Positions 16,759-25,757 of a stretch of DNA of 64,000 bases are shown one piece after another. The stretch covers positions 124,001 through 188,000 of the forward strand of contig CAKQTZ010000002.1 of assembly GCA_934277375.1 (NCBI GenBank), written 5' to 3'. The DNA is from an uncultured Coprococcus sp. GTDB taxonomy: Bacteria > Bacillota > Clostridia > Lachnospirales > Lachnospiraceae. Within the stretch, counting starts at the first letter, position 1. The number at the start of each line of letters is the position of its first letter. Below the pieces are notes generated by a model. The model was not told where the DNA came from and did not search any database. It was given only the letters and a program-made list of their open reading frames with translations. A program made the position numbers and the translations under genes.

Positions 16759-18279
16759 ATGTTTTATATAGCAGACAGATCAGAGATGCAGGAGATAGAC
16801 AGGCTTACGATAGAGGACAGAGGGATACCTGGAATCCTGCTTATGGAGAGAGCTGCGGTATCGGTTTTGGAAGAGCTAAACTCGATATGTAAAAAAAAGA
16901 ATATATCCGGTCCGAAAAGATGCCTGATAGTCGTTGAGGGCGGTAATAACGGCGGCGATGGACTCGCCCTTGCGAGACAGTTATACCAGCAGGGAGACAT
17001 GGTCGATGTGTGTTATATCCACGGGATATCGAGAGTCAGTGACAGCTTCACGTACCAGCTTGATATAGTAAAAAAACTTGGCATTTCCGTAACGGACAGG
17101 ATCGGGTCAGATAAATATGATATCGTAGTCGATGGAATATTTGGCGTTGGATTAAAACGTGATATAGGCGGGATATGGAAAGATACCATAGGTATCATGA
17201 ACAGTATGCAGGGGCTTAAACTTGCAATAGATATGCCTTCCGGTGTGGATGCCAGCAGTGGACAGATCCGTGGATGCGCGTTCAGGGCTGATGTAACTGT
17301 GACATTTGGACTTGAAAAGCGAGGTCTGATATTTTATCCGGGATGCAATATGGCTGGAAATGTGATAGTCAGGGATATAGGATTTGCTGATAGTGAGATC
17401 TCAAGGGTATCTCCGGTGTCGTATTCATATGATGATACAGATCTTGTAAGACTTCCGAAACGGACAGACTCTTCTAATAAAGGCACATACGGAAAGCTTG
17501 CAGTGATAGCCGGAAGCCGGGATATGTCAGGTGCAATGACATTTGCTGCAGAGGCTGCATACAGGATGGGCGTCGGACTTGTAAAAGTATATACCCACGA
17601 GAACAATAGAAATATAGTGGGAATAAAGGTTCCAGAGGCTGTTCTCATGTGTTATGGTGATGAGAAAGAGGCAGAGCAGTGTGCAGAAAATGCCAGAGAC
17701 TGGGCAGATACGATACTTATAGGCCCGGGTATAGGAAAAGATGAAGCTTCGAAGCTGATGGTAAGATATATACTGTGTGAATGTGAGCAGCCTGTTGTGG
17801 CAGATGCAGATGCGTTGAATATAATATCTGAGAATAAAGATATTCTCAGATACCACAGAGGACCGGTGACGATCACACCACATGTTGGTGAGATGTCCAG
17901 ACTTGCAGGAATGGCAGTTCCCGATATAAAAAACAATATATTAGAGGTGTGCAAAGGCTTTGCAATGGAGTATAATGTTATAAATGTGCTGAAGGATGCC
18001 CGGACGTGCGTGAGCAGTGGAACTGAAGATGTATATATTAACACATCTGGGAATAACGGGATGTCTACAGCAGGAGCCGGAGATGTACTGGCGGGCATTA
18101 TAGCAGGGCTTGAGTGCCTAGGAATGGCAGCATATGAGGCAGCAAAGCTTGGCGTGTATATACATGGCAGAGCCGGGGACGAGGCGGCAAAATACAGAGG
18201 AAAAAGCAGTATGATAGCAAGGGATATAGTGAATGCTATTCCTCAGGTGATAAAAGGAGCAGGGCATGAGCAACTTTAA
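16759..18279 (+). CDS. nnr: Bifunctional NAD(P)H-hydrate epimerase / ADP-dependent dehydratase
   Basis: Repairs damaged NAD(P)HX. The N-terminal YjeF epimerase domain (about 1-215) has the NNGGDGLALARQL motif and AIDMPSGVDASSG. The C-terminal ribokinase-like dehydratase domain (about 225-500) has LIGPGIGKD, ADADALNI, TPHVGEM and the NNGMSTAGAGDVLAGI motif that holds the catalytic Asp. The 506-residue length is normal for the fused form. GGGAGG precedes the ATG. Its 3' end overlaps alr by 14 bases, so translation is probably coupled. Confidence 0.95.
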   Translation: MFYIADRSEMQEIDRLTIEDRGIPGILLMERAAVSVLEELNSICKKKNISGPKRCLIVVEGGNNGGDGLALARQLYQQGDMVDVCYIHGISRVSDSFTYQLDIVKKLGISVTDRIGSDKYDIVVDGIFGVGLKRDIGGIWKDTIGIMNSMQGLKLAIDMPSGVDASSGQIRGCAFRADVTVTFGLEKRGLIFYPGCNMAGNVIVRDIGFADSEISRVSPVSYSYDDTDLVRLPKRTDSSNKGTYGKLAVIAGSRDMSGAMTFAAEAAYRMGVGLVKVYTHENNRNIVGIKVPEAVLMCYGDEKEAEQCAENARDWADTILIGPGIGKDEASKLMVRYILCECEQPVVADADALNIISENKDILRYHRGPVTITPHVGEMSRLAGMAVPDIKNNILEVCKGFAMEYNVINVLKDARTCVSSGTEDVYINTSGNNGMSTAGAGDVLAGIIAGLECLGMAAYEAAKLGVYIHGRAGDEAAKYRGKSSMIARDIVNAIPQVIKGAGHEQL

Positions 18280-19429
18280 CAGAATACAGGCAGTTATCAA
18301 TCTTGATAATATAAGACATAATATAAAGCTTATGAAGTCACTAGTGGACAGGGATAAGAAGATGTTGGCAGTGATAAAGGCAGATGCTTATGGGCACGGT
18401 GCAGTTCCGGTTGGAAAAGCACTTGAGGATCTGGTGGATTTCTATGCGGTCGCTTTTGTGGATGAGGGTATAGAACTCAGAAAAGGTGGAATAGATAAGC
18501 CTATACTTATACTGGGCTACACAGATCCGTCGGATTTTTGCTTATTGCTTGACTATGATATAATACCGGCAATGTATGACGTGGATGACGCGGCAAAACT
18601 GTCAGAGCTCGCGGTATCAAGAGGTGTCACAGCAAAGATCCATATCAAGGTTGACACAGGTATGGGCAGGATAGGTTTTACCTGTGATGAGAAGGGTGTG
18701 GAGAATATAAAGGTTATCAGCCATATGGCAGGAATTGATATAGATGGAATATTTACACACTATGCAAAGGCTGATGAATATGATAAAAAGGCTGCATATG
18801 GACAGCTTGAGAAATTCAGATGGATCAACAGGCAGCTTGCGGATGCCGGCATAGATATACCGGTAAGGCACATATCAAACAGTGCGGGAATCATGGAGAT
18901 GGACAACAGTGATTTTGACATGGTCAGGTCTGGTATAGTCACATATGGCCTGTATCCATCGGAGGAAGTTGACAAGAGCATAGCAGACCTGAGACCTGCT
19001 ATGAGTCTGACATCAAAGGTTATATTCGTAAAGGATGTAAAGGCTGGTACAGGTATAGGATATGGCTGGTCATACATAGCAGACCATGATATAAAAGTGG
19101 CAACGGTATCGGCAGGATATGCGGATGGTTACCCAAGATCACAGTCAAATACAGGGAGAGTTATCATACATGGACAGTATGCACCTATTATAGGAAGAGT
19201 GTGCATGGATCAGTTTATGGTTGACGTGAGTCATATAGATGGTGTACAAGTAAGAGATGATGTCATCCTGATAGGACAGGATGGAGACAAAAACATAACA
19301 GTCGAAGAGGTTGCTGAGCCGGCAAACAGTTTCAATTACGAGCTTGTCTGCAATATTGGAAGGCGTGTACCAAGAGTATACATAAGAGATGGACAGGCGA
19401 CAGAACAGGTTAATTATCTTCTGAATTGA
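18266..19429 (+). CDS. alr: Alanine racemase
   Basis: PLP enzyme that makes D-alanine for peptidoglycan. Lys38 in AVIKADAYGHGA is the PLP lysine, and Tyr266 in GIGYGWSY is the second catalytic base; RVCMDQFMVDVS near the C-terminus completes the family signature. The 387-residue length is usual. The ATG lies within the end of nnr, with AAAGGAG seven bases upstream. The adjacency nnr-alr-mazF resembles the alr-ndoAI-ndoA locus of Bacillus, but the antitoxin gene is missing here. Confidence 0.96.
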   Translation: MSNFNRIQAVINLDNIRHNIKLMKSLVDRDKKMLAVIKADAYGHGAVPVGKALEDLVDFYAVAFVDEGIELRKGGIDKPILILGYTDPSDFCLLLDYDIIPAMYDVDDAAKLSELAVSRGVTAKIHIKVDTGMGRIGFTCDEKGVENIKVISHMAGIDIDGIFTHYAKADEYDKKAAYGQLEKFRWINRQLADAGIDIPVRHISNSAGIMEMDNSDFDMVRSGIVTYGLYPSEEVDKSIADLRPAMSLTSKVIFVKDVKAGTGIGYGWSYIADHDIKVATVSAGYADGYPRSQSNTGRVIIHGQYAPIIGRVCMDQFMVDVSHIDGVQVRDDVILIGQDGDKNITVEEVAEPANSFNYELVCNIGRRVPRVYIRDGQATEQVNYLLN

Positions 19430-19572
19430 CGTATAACAGGGTCTGACAGTGGTAATACTTTTTTTAGAGTGGGATACATACAATGATATAGGCATGGTAA
19501 AACATTTTGCGCACCAGCATCATAATATGTAGTAAAGCCACACTTAATCAAAAGTATTATGGGGTGAAAGAA

Positions 19573-19917
19573 TTGGTGATCAGACGTGGAGATATATATT
19601 ACGCAGATCTGAGACCTGTGGTAGGGTCAGAACAGGGGGGCATAAGGCCTGTGATAGTTGTCCAGAATGAAGCGGGAAACAAACACAGTTCGACGGTTAT
19701 AATAGCGGCTATAACCAGTAAGATGAAGAGACCAAAGCTTCCCACACATATCATGCTTGATTCTACGAGATGTGATATAGCAAAGGATTCCGTCATATTG
19801 CTGGAGCAGCTGAGAACGATAGACAAACAAAGACTTAAGGAAAAGGTATGCCATGTGGATCAGGATGTGCTTAAGAAGGTTGATGAGGCACTCAAGATAA
19901 GTCTGGAGCTGGCATGA
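19573..19917 (+). CDS. ndoA: MazF/PemK-family endoribonuclease toxin (EndoA-like)
   Basis: Growth-regulating mRNA endonuclease. The 114 residues closely follow Bacillus EndoA: RRGDIYYADLRPVVGSEQGG at the N-terminus (catalytic Arg/Thr region), then IIAAITSK, KLPTH and the conserved DSVILLEQLRTIDKQRL segment. I place the start at TTG 19573 (GTG 19576 is also possible) after GGGGTG at 19561-19566; the open frame extends to 19507 but those residues do not match the family. The 143 bases between alr and this gene hold no ORF longer than about 12 codons, so no EndoAI-type antitoxin is present. Family known, loss of partner seen in sequence. Confidence 0.9.
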   Translation: MVIRRGDIYYADLRPVVGSEQGGIRPVIVVQNEAGNKHSSTVIIAAITSKMKRPKLPTHIMLDSTRCDIAKDSVILLEQLRTIDKQRLKEKVCHVDQDVLKKVDEALKISLELA

Positions 19918-19947
19918 ATATAAATATGAGGTGATAATAGCTAAAGT

Positions 19948-20748
19948 ATGAAGTTTTTTAACAAAAAGTCAGAAGAGGAAAAGGTTGAAGAAGAGATCAT
20001 ATCAATGGTCAATGAGGGGAATGAGCAGGGACTGATAGAAGATTCAGAGGCCAGGTTCATAACAAACATATTTGAGTTTACTGATAAGGAAAGCAGAGAT
20101 GTCATGACCGCAAGACTGAACGTCATGGCCATAGAAAAGAATACAGATATAGATGAGGTTATGGAGATTATGCTGGAGAACAATTATTCCAGATATCCGG
20201 TGTATGAGGGAGATCTGGACAATATAGTCGGCATAATCTATTTTAAGGATTTCGTGAAGGCATATCTCAAGGATAAGAGAAAGACTCTGTCACAGATCAT
20301 GGTTGAAGCAACATTTGTACATCCTACATACAATATTGCCAAGCTGTTCCGCAGAATGCAGACAGCCAAGATCCACATGGTCATAGTGGTGGATGAGTAT
20401 GGTCAGACTGAAGGTATAGTCACCATGGAGGATATTCTGGAGGAGATAGTTGGCAATATTCTGGATGAGTATGATGATGCCAGCGACGATATCAAGAAAC
20501 GTGGTGATGTGTACATAGTTAGCGGTAAGGCAGAGCTGGATGAGGTGAGTGATGTGCTGGGTATAGAATTCCCGGACGAGGACTTCCAGACTCTGAACGG
20601 ATTCCTTCTGTATGAGCTTGGCAGACTGCCATATGCGGATGAGGAGATAGAGATAGTATACCAGAACTACAGATTCACATCCCTGTCTGTCATTAATAAC
20701 ATGATAGAAGAGGTAAAGATCACAAAGGTTGAAAAAACGCAGCAATAG
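19948..20748 (+). CDS. CBS-domain/CorC_HlyC protein without membrane domain
   Basis: A 266-residue soluble protein with two CBS repeats (about 60-185: RDVMTARLNVMAI, YSRYPVYEGDLDNIVGI, VVDEYGQTEGIVTMEDILEEIVG) and a C-terminal CorC/HlyC transporter-associated domain (about 190-262). This is the layout of Gram-negative CorC; the DUF21 membrane domain of the larger hemolysin-C family is absent. CorC-like proteins are linked to Mg2+/Co2+ homeostasis, and nucleotide binding by the CBS pair is expected. GAGGTGA lies 14 bases before the ATG, a little far. The metal role is inferred from the family. Confidence 0.85.
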   Translation: MKFFNKKSEEEKVEEEIISMVNEGNEQGLIEDSEARFITNIFEFTDKESRDVMTARLNVMAIEKNTDIDEVMEIMLENNYSRYPVYEGDLDNIVGIIYFKDFVKAYLKDKRKTLSQIMVEATFVHPTYNIAKLFRRMQTAKIHMVIVVDEYGQTEGIVTMEDILEEIVGNILDEYDDASDDIKKRGDVYIVSGKAELDEVSDVLGIEFPDEDFQTLNGFLLYELGRLPYADEEIEIVYQNYRFTSLSVINNMIEEVKITKVEKTQQ

Positions 20749-20794
20749 TGTTAATATACTAAACTAGTAATTAAGAGGATAAGGAGAATTAACG

Positions 20795-21544
20795 ATGTCA
20801 GGACATTCAAAATTTGCGAACATCAAGCACAAGAAGGAAAAGAACGATGCAGCAAAGGGTAAGATCTTTACTATTATTGGTAAAGAGATCGTGGTTGCAG
20901 TTAAAGAGGGCGGAGCCAATCCTGAGAATAACAGTAAGCTTCGCGATGTAATTGCAAAGGCAAAAGCTAACAACATGCCTAACGATACTATCAAGCGTGG
21001 TATCGAGAGGGCAGCAGGAGATGCCAATTCAGTAAATTACGTAGTGAATACATATGAAGGCTACGGTCCTAATGGTACCGCCATCATAGTAGACACTCTT
21101 ACAGACAACAAGAACAGAACAGCAGCCAATGTCCGTAACTGCTTCACAAAGGGTGGCGGTAACGTAGGTACAACGGGCTGTGTATCATATATGTTTGATC
21201 ACAAGGGACAGATCATCATTGCAAAGGAAGACTGTGATATGGATGCAGACGATCTCATGATGATGGCACTGGATGCAGGAGCTGAGGATTTCTCAGACGA
21301 GGATGACAGCTACGAGATCATCACAGCACCTGAGGATTTCTCGCAGGTAAGAGAGAGCCTTGAGAAGGAAGGCATAAAGATGGCTGAGGCTGAGCTCACA
21401 ATGATACCTCAGAACTATGTCGATATAGACGATCCTGAGGTTGTCAAGAAGTTCACAAGGATTATAGATATGCTTGAGGAGGACGATGACGTTCAGGCAG
21501 TATATCACAATGCAAATCTTCCGGAAGAGGACGATGAGGACTGA
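20795..21544 (+). CDS. yebC: YebC/PmpR-family protein
   Basis: DUF28-family protein of 249 residues. The [14 protein letters not shown] start, [32 protein letters not shown] block and [21 protein letters not shown] block are diagnostic. Members are described as transcriptional regulators and, more recently, as ribosome-associated factors that relieve proline-related stalling; which applies here cannot be told. A strong AAGGAGAA site precedes the ATG. Monocistronic, with two hairpins downstream. Confidence 0.95.
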   Translation: MSGHSKFANIKHKKEKNDAAKGKIFTIIGKEIVVAVKEGGANPENNSKLRDVIAKAKANNMPNDTIKRGIERAAGDANSVNYVVNTYEGYGPNGTAIIVDTLTDNKNRTAANVRNCFTKGGGNVGTTGCVSYMFDHKGQIIIAKEDCDMDADDLMMMALDAGAEDFSDEDDSYEIITAPEDFSQVRESLEKEGIKMAEAELTMIPQNYVDIDDPEVVKKFTRIIDMLEEDDDVQAVYHNANLPEEDDED

Positions 21545-21550
21545 TAATTG

Positions 21551-21571
21551 AGCGATAATATAATTATCGCT
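21551..21571 (+). terminator. Small hairpin after yebC
   Basis: AGCGATAAT (21551-21559) pairs with ATTATCGCT (21563-21571) around a three-base loop. No T-run follows, so the main terminator is probably the next hairpin. Confidence 0.5.
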
Positions 21572-21619
21572 GAATAACAGACGGTTAAGTGATCGTTATA
21601 ATAAAAATGGCTTGAAAAA

Positions 21620-21659
21620 AGAACTTCCACATTCTGTGCGAGATGTGGAAGTTCTATTT
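21620..21659 (+). terminator. Terminator after yebC
   Basis: Perfect 13-base arms AGAACTTCCACAT and ATGTGGAAGTTCT with a ten-base loop, preceded by an A-run and followed by ATTTA. Likely terminator in the + direction and possibly in both. Confidence 0.8.
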
Positions 21660-21736
21660 ATGAGAGCGGTTGTTTCTGTGGTGCGGGACTTTGCGCCGGC
21701 TGCTATTTGTGAATATGAGAATTGGTAGGAGAAGAG

Positions 21737-23473
21737 ATGAAGGGAATACTTAGATATCTTAAGGACTATAAGAAAGAGTCCGTACTTGCCCCGCTTTTTA
21801 AGATGCTGGAGGCAACATTTGAATTGCTTATCCCGATCGTCATGGCGAATGTCATTGATGTGGGTATAGCAGGACGGGACATCAGTTATGTTGTGAAGAT
21901 GTGTCTTGTCATGATACTTTTGGGAATTATCGGTCTGGTGTGTTCTATCACCGCCCAGTACTTTTCAGCCAAGGCTGCAACAGGATTTGGAACAGCGCTT
22001 CGAAACGATTTGTTCAGGCATATCACATCACTTTCTTACACAGAGATAGACAGTATAGGAACATCAACATTGCTAACCAGAATGACCAGTGACACGAATC
22101 AGGTACAGACAGGAGTCAACATGGTACTCAGACTGTTCCTTCGTTCGCCGTTCATAGTTTTCGGTGCCATGGTCATGTCGTTCACTATAGATGTGAAATC
22201 TGCAATGACATTTGTTGTCACTATACCTGCACTTTCATTAGTAGTGTTCGGTGTAATGGCACTCAGCATTCCGTTGTTTAAAAAGGTTCAGAACAGGCTG
22301 GACAAAGTTACTCTGCTCACCCGTGAGGGACTTGAAGGTGCGAGAGTTATAAGGGCTTTCAACAGACAGAATAAGGAATTTGAAGAGTTTGATAAGTCCA
22401 CAGATGACCTGATGAAGTTCCAGCTCCTTGCAGGACGTATATCAGCGTTTATGAATCCTGTAACTTACGTGATAATCAATCTTTCAACTGCAGCTATCAT
22501 CTGGATTGCAGCGGGACAGACAGATGCAGGAATAATCACACAGGGTAAGGTCGTCGCGCTTGTCAACTATATGTCACAGATACTGGTTGAGCTCATCAAG
22601 CTTGCAAACCTCATTGTGACCATAACCAAGGCTGTTGCCTGTGCCAAGAGAATAAATGCGGTCATGGATCAGCAGCCATCCATAACGGATGGATCAGGCA
22701 AGGCAGCAGGATCACCGGCAAATGCAGTAAAGGTAAGCTTCAGGGATGCCAACCTCAGATATGCCGGAGCCAGTGCGGATTCACTGTCAGATATAACATT
22801 TGACGTGGCACCGGGCGAGACTGTGGGAATCATAGGCGGTACAGGATCAGGAAAGAGTTCCCTGGTCAATATGATACCGCGATTTTATGATGCGAGTCAG
22901 GGAAGCGTGTGCATAGATGGAGTTGACGTAAAGGACTACACCCTGGACGAGCTCAGGCATAAGGTCGGAGTGGTACCGCAGAAGGCTGTGCTGTTCGCCG
23001 GAACCATAGCAGACAATATCAGATGGGGCAAGCAGGATGCGACTGAAGCAGAGATAGACGATGCGCTTGAGATAGCCCAGGCGAAGGAGTTCGTGGACGG
23101 CAAGGAGAATGGAATAAACTTCAAGATCACCCAGGGGGGCAAGAACCTGTCGGGTGGACAGAAGCAGAGGCTTACCATAGCCAGAGCGGTTGTCAGAAAG
23201 CCGGAGATACTGATACTGGATGACAGCGCATCGGCGCTAGATTTTGCAACTGATGCAGCTCTCAGAAAAGCAATCAGGGAGAAGACAAAGGGCATGACTG
23301 TATTCCTCGTGTCACAGAGAGCGTCGACCATCATGAATTCAGATAAGATCATCGTCATGGATGATGGTCAGATAGCCGGGATAGGAACTCACAGGCAGCT
23401 GCTCTCTAACTGCGAGGTATACAGGGAGATATGTCAGTCACAGCTTTCGGAGGAGGAACTGGCTCATGAGTAA
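21737..23473 (+). CDS. ABC exporter subunit with degenerate Walker B glutamate
   Basis: Half-transporter of 578 residues with six membrane helices (to about 300) fused to an ATPase domain. It has Walker A GGTGSGKSS at 367-375, signature LSGGQKQR and a Walker B region ILILDDSASALD. The second acidic residue, normally the catalytic Glu, is Asp496, as in the non-catalytic site subunit of heterodimeric exporters. The start is ATG 21737 after AGGAGAAG; the frame is open to a TTG at 21722. It overlaps the next ABC gene by eight bases, so the two form one exporter. Substrate is unknown: such pairs (MdlAB, BmrCD, LmrCD types) export drugs, lipids or peptides. Confidence 0.92.
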   Translation: MKGILRYLKDYKKESVLAPLFKMLEATFELLIPIVMANVIDVGIAGRDISYVVKMCLVMILLGIIGLVCSITAQYFSAKAATGFGTALRNDLFRHITSLSYTEIDSIGTSTLLTRMTSDTNQVQTGVNMVLRLFLRSPFIVFGAMVMSFTIDVKSAMTFVVTIPALSLVVFGVMALSIPLFKKVQNRLDKVTLLTREGLEGARVIRAFNRQNKEFEEFDKSTDDLMKFQLLAGRISAFMNPVTYVIINLSTAAIIWIAAGQTDAGIITQGKVVALVNYMSQILVELIKLANLIVTITKAVACAKRINAVMDQQPSITDGSGKAAGSPANAVKVSFRDANLRYAGASADSLSDITFDVAPGETVGIIGGTGSGKSSLVNMIPRFYDASQGSVCIDGVDVKDYTLDELRHKVGVVPQKAVLFAGTIADNIRWGKQDATEAEIDDALEIAQAKEFVDGKENGINFKITQGGKNLSGGQKQRLTIARAVVRKPEILILDDSASALDFATDAALRKAIREKTKGMTVFLVSQRASTIMNSDKIIVMDDGQIAGIGTHRQLLSNCEVYREICQSQLSEEELAHE

Positions 23474-25226
23474 AGATAAAGGAAACAAATCAGTAAATAA
23501 AAAGACAATACTCAGAATACTGAAGTATATCAAGAGATACAGGTTTCTTGTGGTTCTGTCTCTCATATGTGCAGCCATTTCGGTCGTGCTCACACTGTAT
23601 GCACCTATCATCATGGGACATGCAGTTGACAGGGTCGTTGGACCGGGAAAAGTAGATTTCACAGGACTTAAAGGAATGCTGGCAAAGCTTGTGATTGTGG
23701 TCGTTATAACGGCTGTTGCACAGTGGATCATGAACGTGCTCAACAACATGATCACATACAGGGTGGTAAATGATGTCAGAACAAAGGCATATGAGAAGCT
23801 TGGCAGCCTTCCGCTCTCATATGTGGATTCACATACACACGGAGACATAGTCAGCAGGATCATAGCTGACGTCGACCAGTTCTCAGACGGACTTCTGATG
23901 GGATTTACACAGTTATTCACAGGAGTTATGACTATAGTAGGAACACTGTGCTTCATGTTGTCGATCAACTGGATCATAGCCCTTGTGGTCGTATGTATCA
24001 CTCCGGTATCGCTCTTTGTTGCGTCATTCATAGCAAAGAGAACATACAGTATGTTCAAGAAGCAGGCTGAGATCAAGGGTGAGCTCACATCCCTTGTAAA
24101 TGAGATGGTTGAGAACCAGAAGGTAGTCACGGCATTCTCCATGGAGGATGAGACCTGCGACAGATTCCAGGAGGTCAATGGAAGACTTAATGTGGCAGGA
24201 CTTCAGGCTACATTCTTCTCATCGATAACAAATCCTAGTACAAGATTTGTCAACAGTCTTGTGTACACAGGCGTCGGAATCATAGGTGCCATAACAGCGA
24301 TAAAGGGCTTCATATCAGTTGGACAGCTCACAAGTTTCCTGAGTTATGCCAATCAGTACACAAAGCCGTTCAATGAGATATCAGGCGTTGTCACAGAGCT
24401 TCAGAACGCGCTGGCATCGGCTGCCAGAGTGTTTGAGCTTATAGACGAGGACTCAGAGGCTGCAGAGCCTGCTGACGCACACGAGCTCACAGACGTTCAC
24501 GGTGAGGTGGACCTTAAGAATGTTGACTTCTCATACAACAAAGATGTAGAGCTCATCAAGAACCTCAATCTGAACGTGAAGAACGGACAGAGAATAGCAA
24601 TAGTGGGACCTACAGGCTGTGGTAAGAGTACAGTCATCAACCTGCTCATGAGATTCTACGATGTGGATGCCGGAAGCATATCCGTGGATGGATATGACAT
24701 AAGAGAGGTCACAAGAAAGAGCCTCCGCGGTAATTACGGAATGGTACTCCAGGAGACCTGGCTTAAGAGCGGCACGATAAGGGACAATATAGCATACGGA
24801 AGGCCGGATGCAACGGATGAGGAGATCGTTGAAGCTGCAAAGCAGTCACATGCACACAGCTTTATCAAGAGACTTCCTGATGGCTATAACACATATATAA
24901 CAGAGGACGGAGGCAATCTGTCACAGGGACAGAAGCAGCTTCTATGTATCACCAGGGTTATGCTTGATCTTCCACCTATGCTCATACTGGATGAGGCAAC
25001 ATCATCCATAGATACAAGAACTGAGATAAGGATACAGAGAGCATTTGCCAAGATGATGAAGGGCAGAACAAGCTTCGTGGTTGCACACAGACTGTCAACC
25101 ATCAAGGAGTCGGATGTCATCCTCGTCATGAAGGACGGACACATCATCGAACAGGGAAATCACGAGTCACTGCTTGCAAAAGGCGGTTTCTACACGAATC
25201 TGTACAATTCCCAGTTTGCAAGATAA
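23466..25226 (+). CDS. ABC exporter subunit, catalytic partner
   Basis: Half-transporter of 586 residues with six membrane helices and an ATPase domain. It has Walker A GPTGCGKST, Q-loop VLQETWLKSGT and a signature variant LSQGQKQ in place of LSGGQ. Walker B is MLILDEATSS with catalytic Glu510, followed by the H-loop VAHRLST. In heterodimers the non-canonical signature usually pairs with the degenerate Walker B of the other subunit to make one inactive site, which fits the pair here. The ATG lies inside the end of the preceding gene (GAGGAGGAACTGGCTCATG). A UUCG-loop terminator follows at 25255. Confidence 0.93.
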   Translation: MSKDKGNKSVNKKTILRILKYIKRYRFLVVLSLICAAISVVLTLYAPIIMGHAVDRVVGPGKVDFTGLKGMLAKLVIVVVITAVAQWIMNVLNNMITYRVVNDVRTKAYEKLGSLPLSYVDSHTHGDIVSRIIADVDQFSDGLLMGFTQLFTGVMTIVGTLCFMLSINWIIALVVVCITPVSLFVASFIAKRTYSMFKKQAEIKGELTSLVNEMVENQKVVTAFSMEDETCDRFQEVNGRLNVAGLQATFFSSITNPSTRFVNSLVYTGVGIIGAITAIKGFISVGQLTSFLSYANQYTKPFNEISGVVTELQNALASAARVFELIDEDSEAAEPADAHELTDVHGEVDLKNVDFSYNKDVELIKNLNLNVKNGQRIAIVGPTGCGKSTVINLLMRFYDVDAGSISVDGYDIREVTRKSLRGNYGMVLQETWLKSGTIRDNIAYGRPDATDEEIVEAAKQSHAHSFIKRLPDGYNTYITEDGGNLSQGQKQLLCITRVMLDLPPMLILDEATSSIDTRTEIRIQRAFAKMMKGRTSFVVAHRLSTIKESDVILVMKDGHIIEQGNHESLLAKGGFYTNLYNSQFAR

Positions 25227-25254
25227 TACAGAATAAATGCATAAATATAAAAAG

Positions 25255-25278
25255 ACTGTGCTTCGGCGCAGTTTTTTT
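25255..25278 (+). terminator. Terminator after the ABC exporter operon
   Basis: ACTGTGC, TTCG tetraloop, GCGCAGT (one G-U pair), then a run of seven T. A classic intrinsic terminator, 29 bases after the stop. Confidence 0.92.
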
Positions 25279-25357
25279 ATGATATAATGAGCGTTGCGAC
25301 GGGTGCGCTTGCGCAAACCGTCATAACGCGAATGCCTACATGGAGCCGGTAGGCGAC
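25279..25357. repeat. 79-bp structured tandem repeat, copy 1
   Basis: First unit of a 79-base tandem repeat starting with ATGATATAATGAGCG. The unit can fold back: GCGTT, GACGG and TGCGC on the left match GCGCA, CCGTC and AACGC on the right around a TT turn. A second small stem is GCCTAC/GTAGGC. No ORF is evident. The 530-base gap between the ABC operon and the aminotransferase (25227-25757) holds this array, a promoter-like pair and structured element E1. Confidence 0.85.
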
Positions 25358-25436
25358 ATGATATAATGAGCGTTGCGACGGGTGCGCTTGCGCAAACCGT
25401 CATAACGCGAATGCCCACATGGAGCCGTTAGCTGGC
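25358..25436. repeat. 79-bp structured tandem repeat, copy 2
   Basis: Second unit, almost identical to copy 1 through the triple-stem palindrome. It diverges in the last 25 bases, where the GCCTAC/GTAGGC stem is changed. It is followed at 25437 by a third start of the unit (ATGATATAAT) that diverges after about 12 bases. Confidence 0.85.
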
Positions 25437-25528
25437 ATGATATAATATATGAACGCTTGCCAGTGGCGGGCTTTGTGTATATAATGTATGCGGAACGTAT
25501 ACAAAAATAATAAAGATATATATTAGTT

Positions 25529-25558
25529 TTGGCAATTGCAAAACTGGTAGTTTTATAT
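25529..25558 (+). promoter_or_regulatory. Candidate promoter abutting structured element E1
   Basis: TTGGCA (25529-25534) and TTATAT (25553-25558) with 18-base spacing. Transcription would begin at about 25563-25566, which is exactly where the 5' arm of element E1 begins. Confidence 0.5.
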
Positions 25559-25562
25559 TGAG

Positions 25563-25699
25563 AATAAGGTGTTTAGTATACCAGATCAGGGGAATACGAA
25601 ACCGCCGGTCCTTAGATGGCGCGTTAGCGGCATCTTAGTACCGCTGCAGGTTGAGTTAAGCGGGAGCGACCGCTGATTGGTATACTAAATCACCTTATT
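25563..25699 (+). ncRNA. Structured intergenic element E1 (candidate ncRNA or leader)
   Basis: A 137-base element. The outer arms 25563-25582 and 25679-25699 pair over 20 bases with a single bulge. Inside, 25602-25613 (CCGCCGGTCCTT) and 25635-25650 (TTAGTACCGCTGCAGG) are identical to the second element at 27613-27751. They bracket a hairpin AGATG/CATCT, and AGCGGGAGCG follows at 25659-25668. CCGCT (25641-25645) can pair with AGCGG (25659-25663). It ends 58 bases before the aminotransferase start. I do not recognise a known RNA class. Candidate cis-regulatory leader, independent small RNA or mobile hairpin. Confidence 0.6.
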
Positions 25700-25757
25700 C
25701 ATATCAGTGCATGTTTCTCAATTACCTAAACTAGGACAAACGTCGAAGGAGAGAATG

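Noticed and set aside
19430-19572. Antitoxin gene between alr and the toxin
   Set aside because: The longest ATG frame is about 12 codons; no ribbon-helix-helix-sized ORF exists.
25279-25450. CRISPR array
   Set aside because: Units are 79 bases with no spacer, only two copies plus a partial, and no cas genes.
25602-25650. T-box-like phrase (AGTACCGC) in the E1/E2 core
   Set aside because: It lacks the AGGGTGGNACCGCG antiterminator bulge, a terminator and specifier-loop features; similarity is only a few bases.
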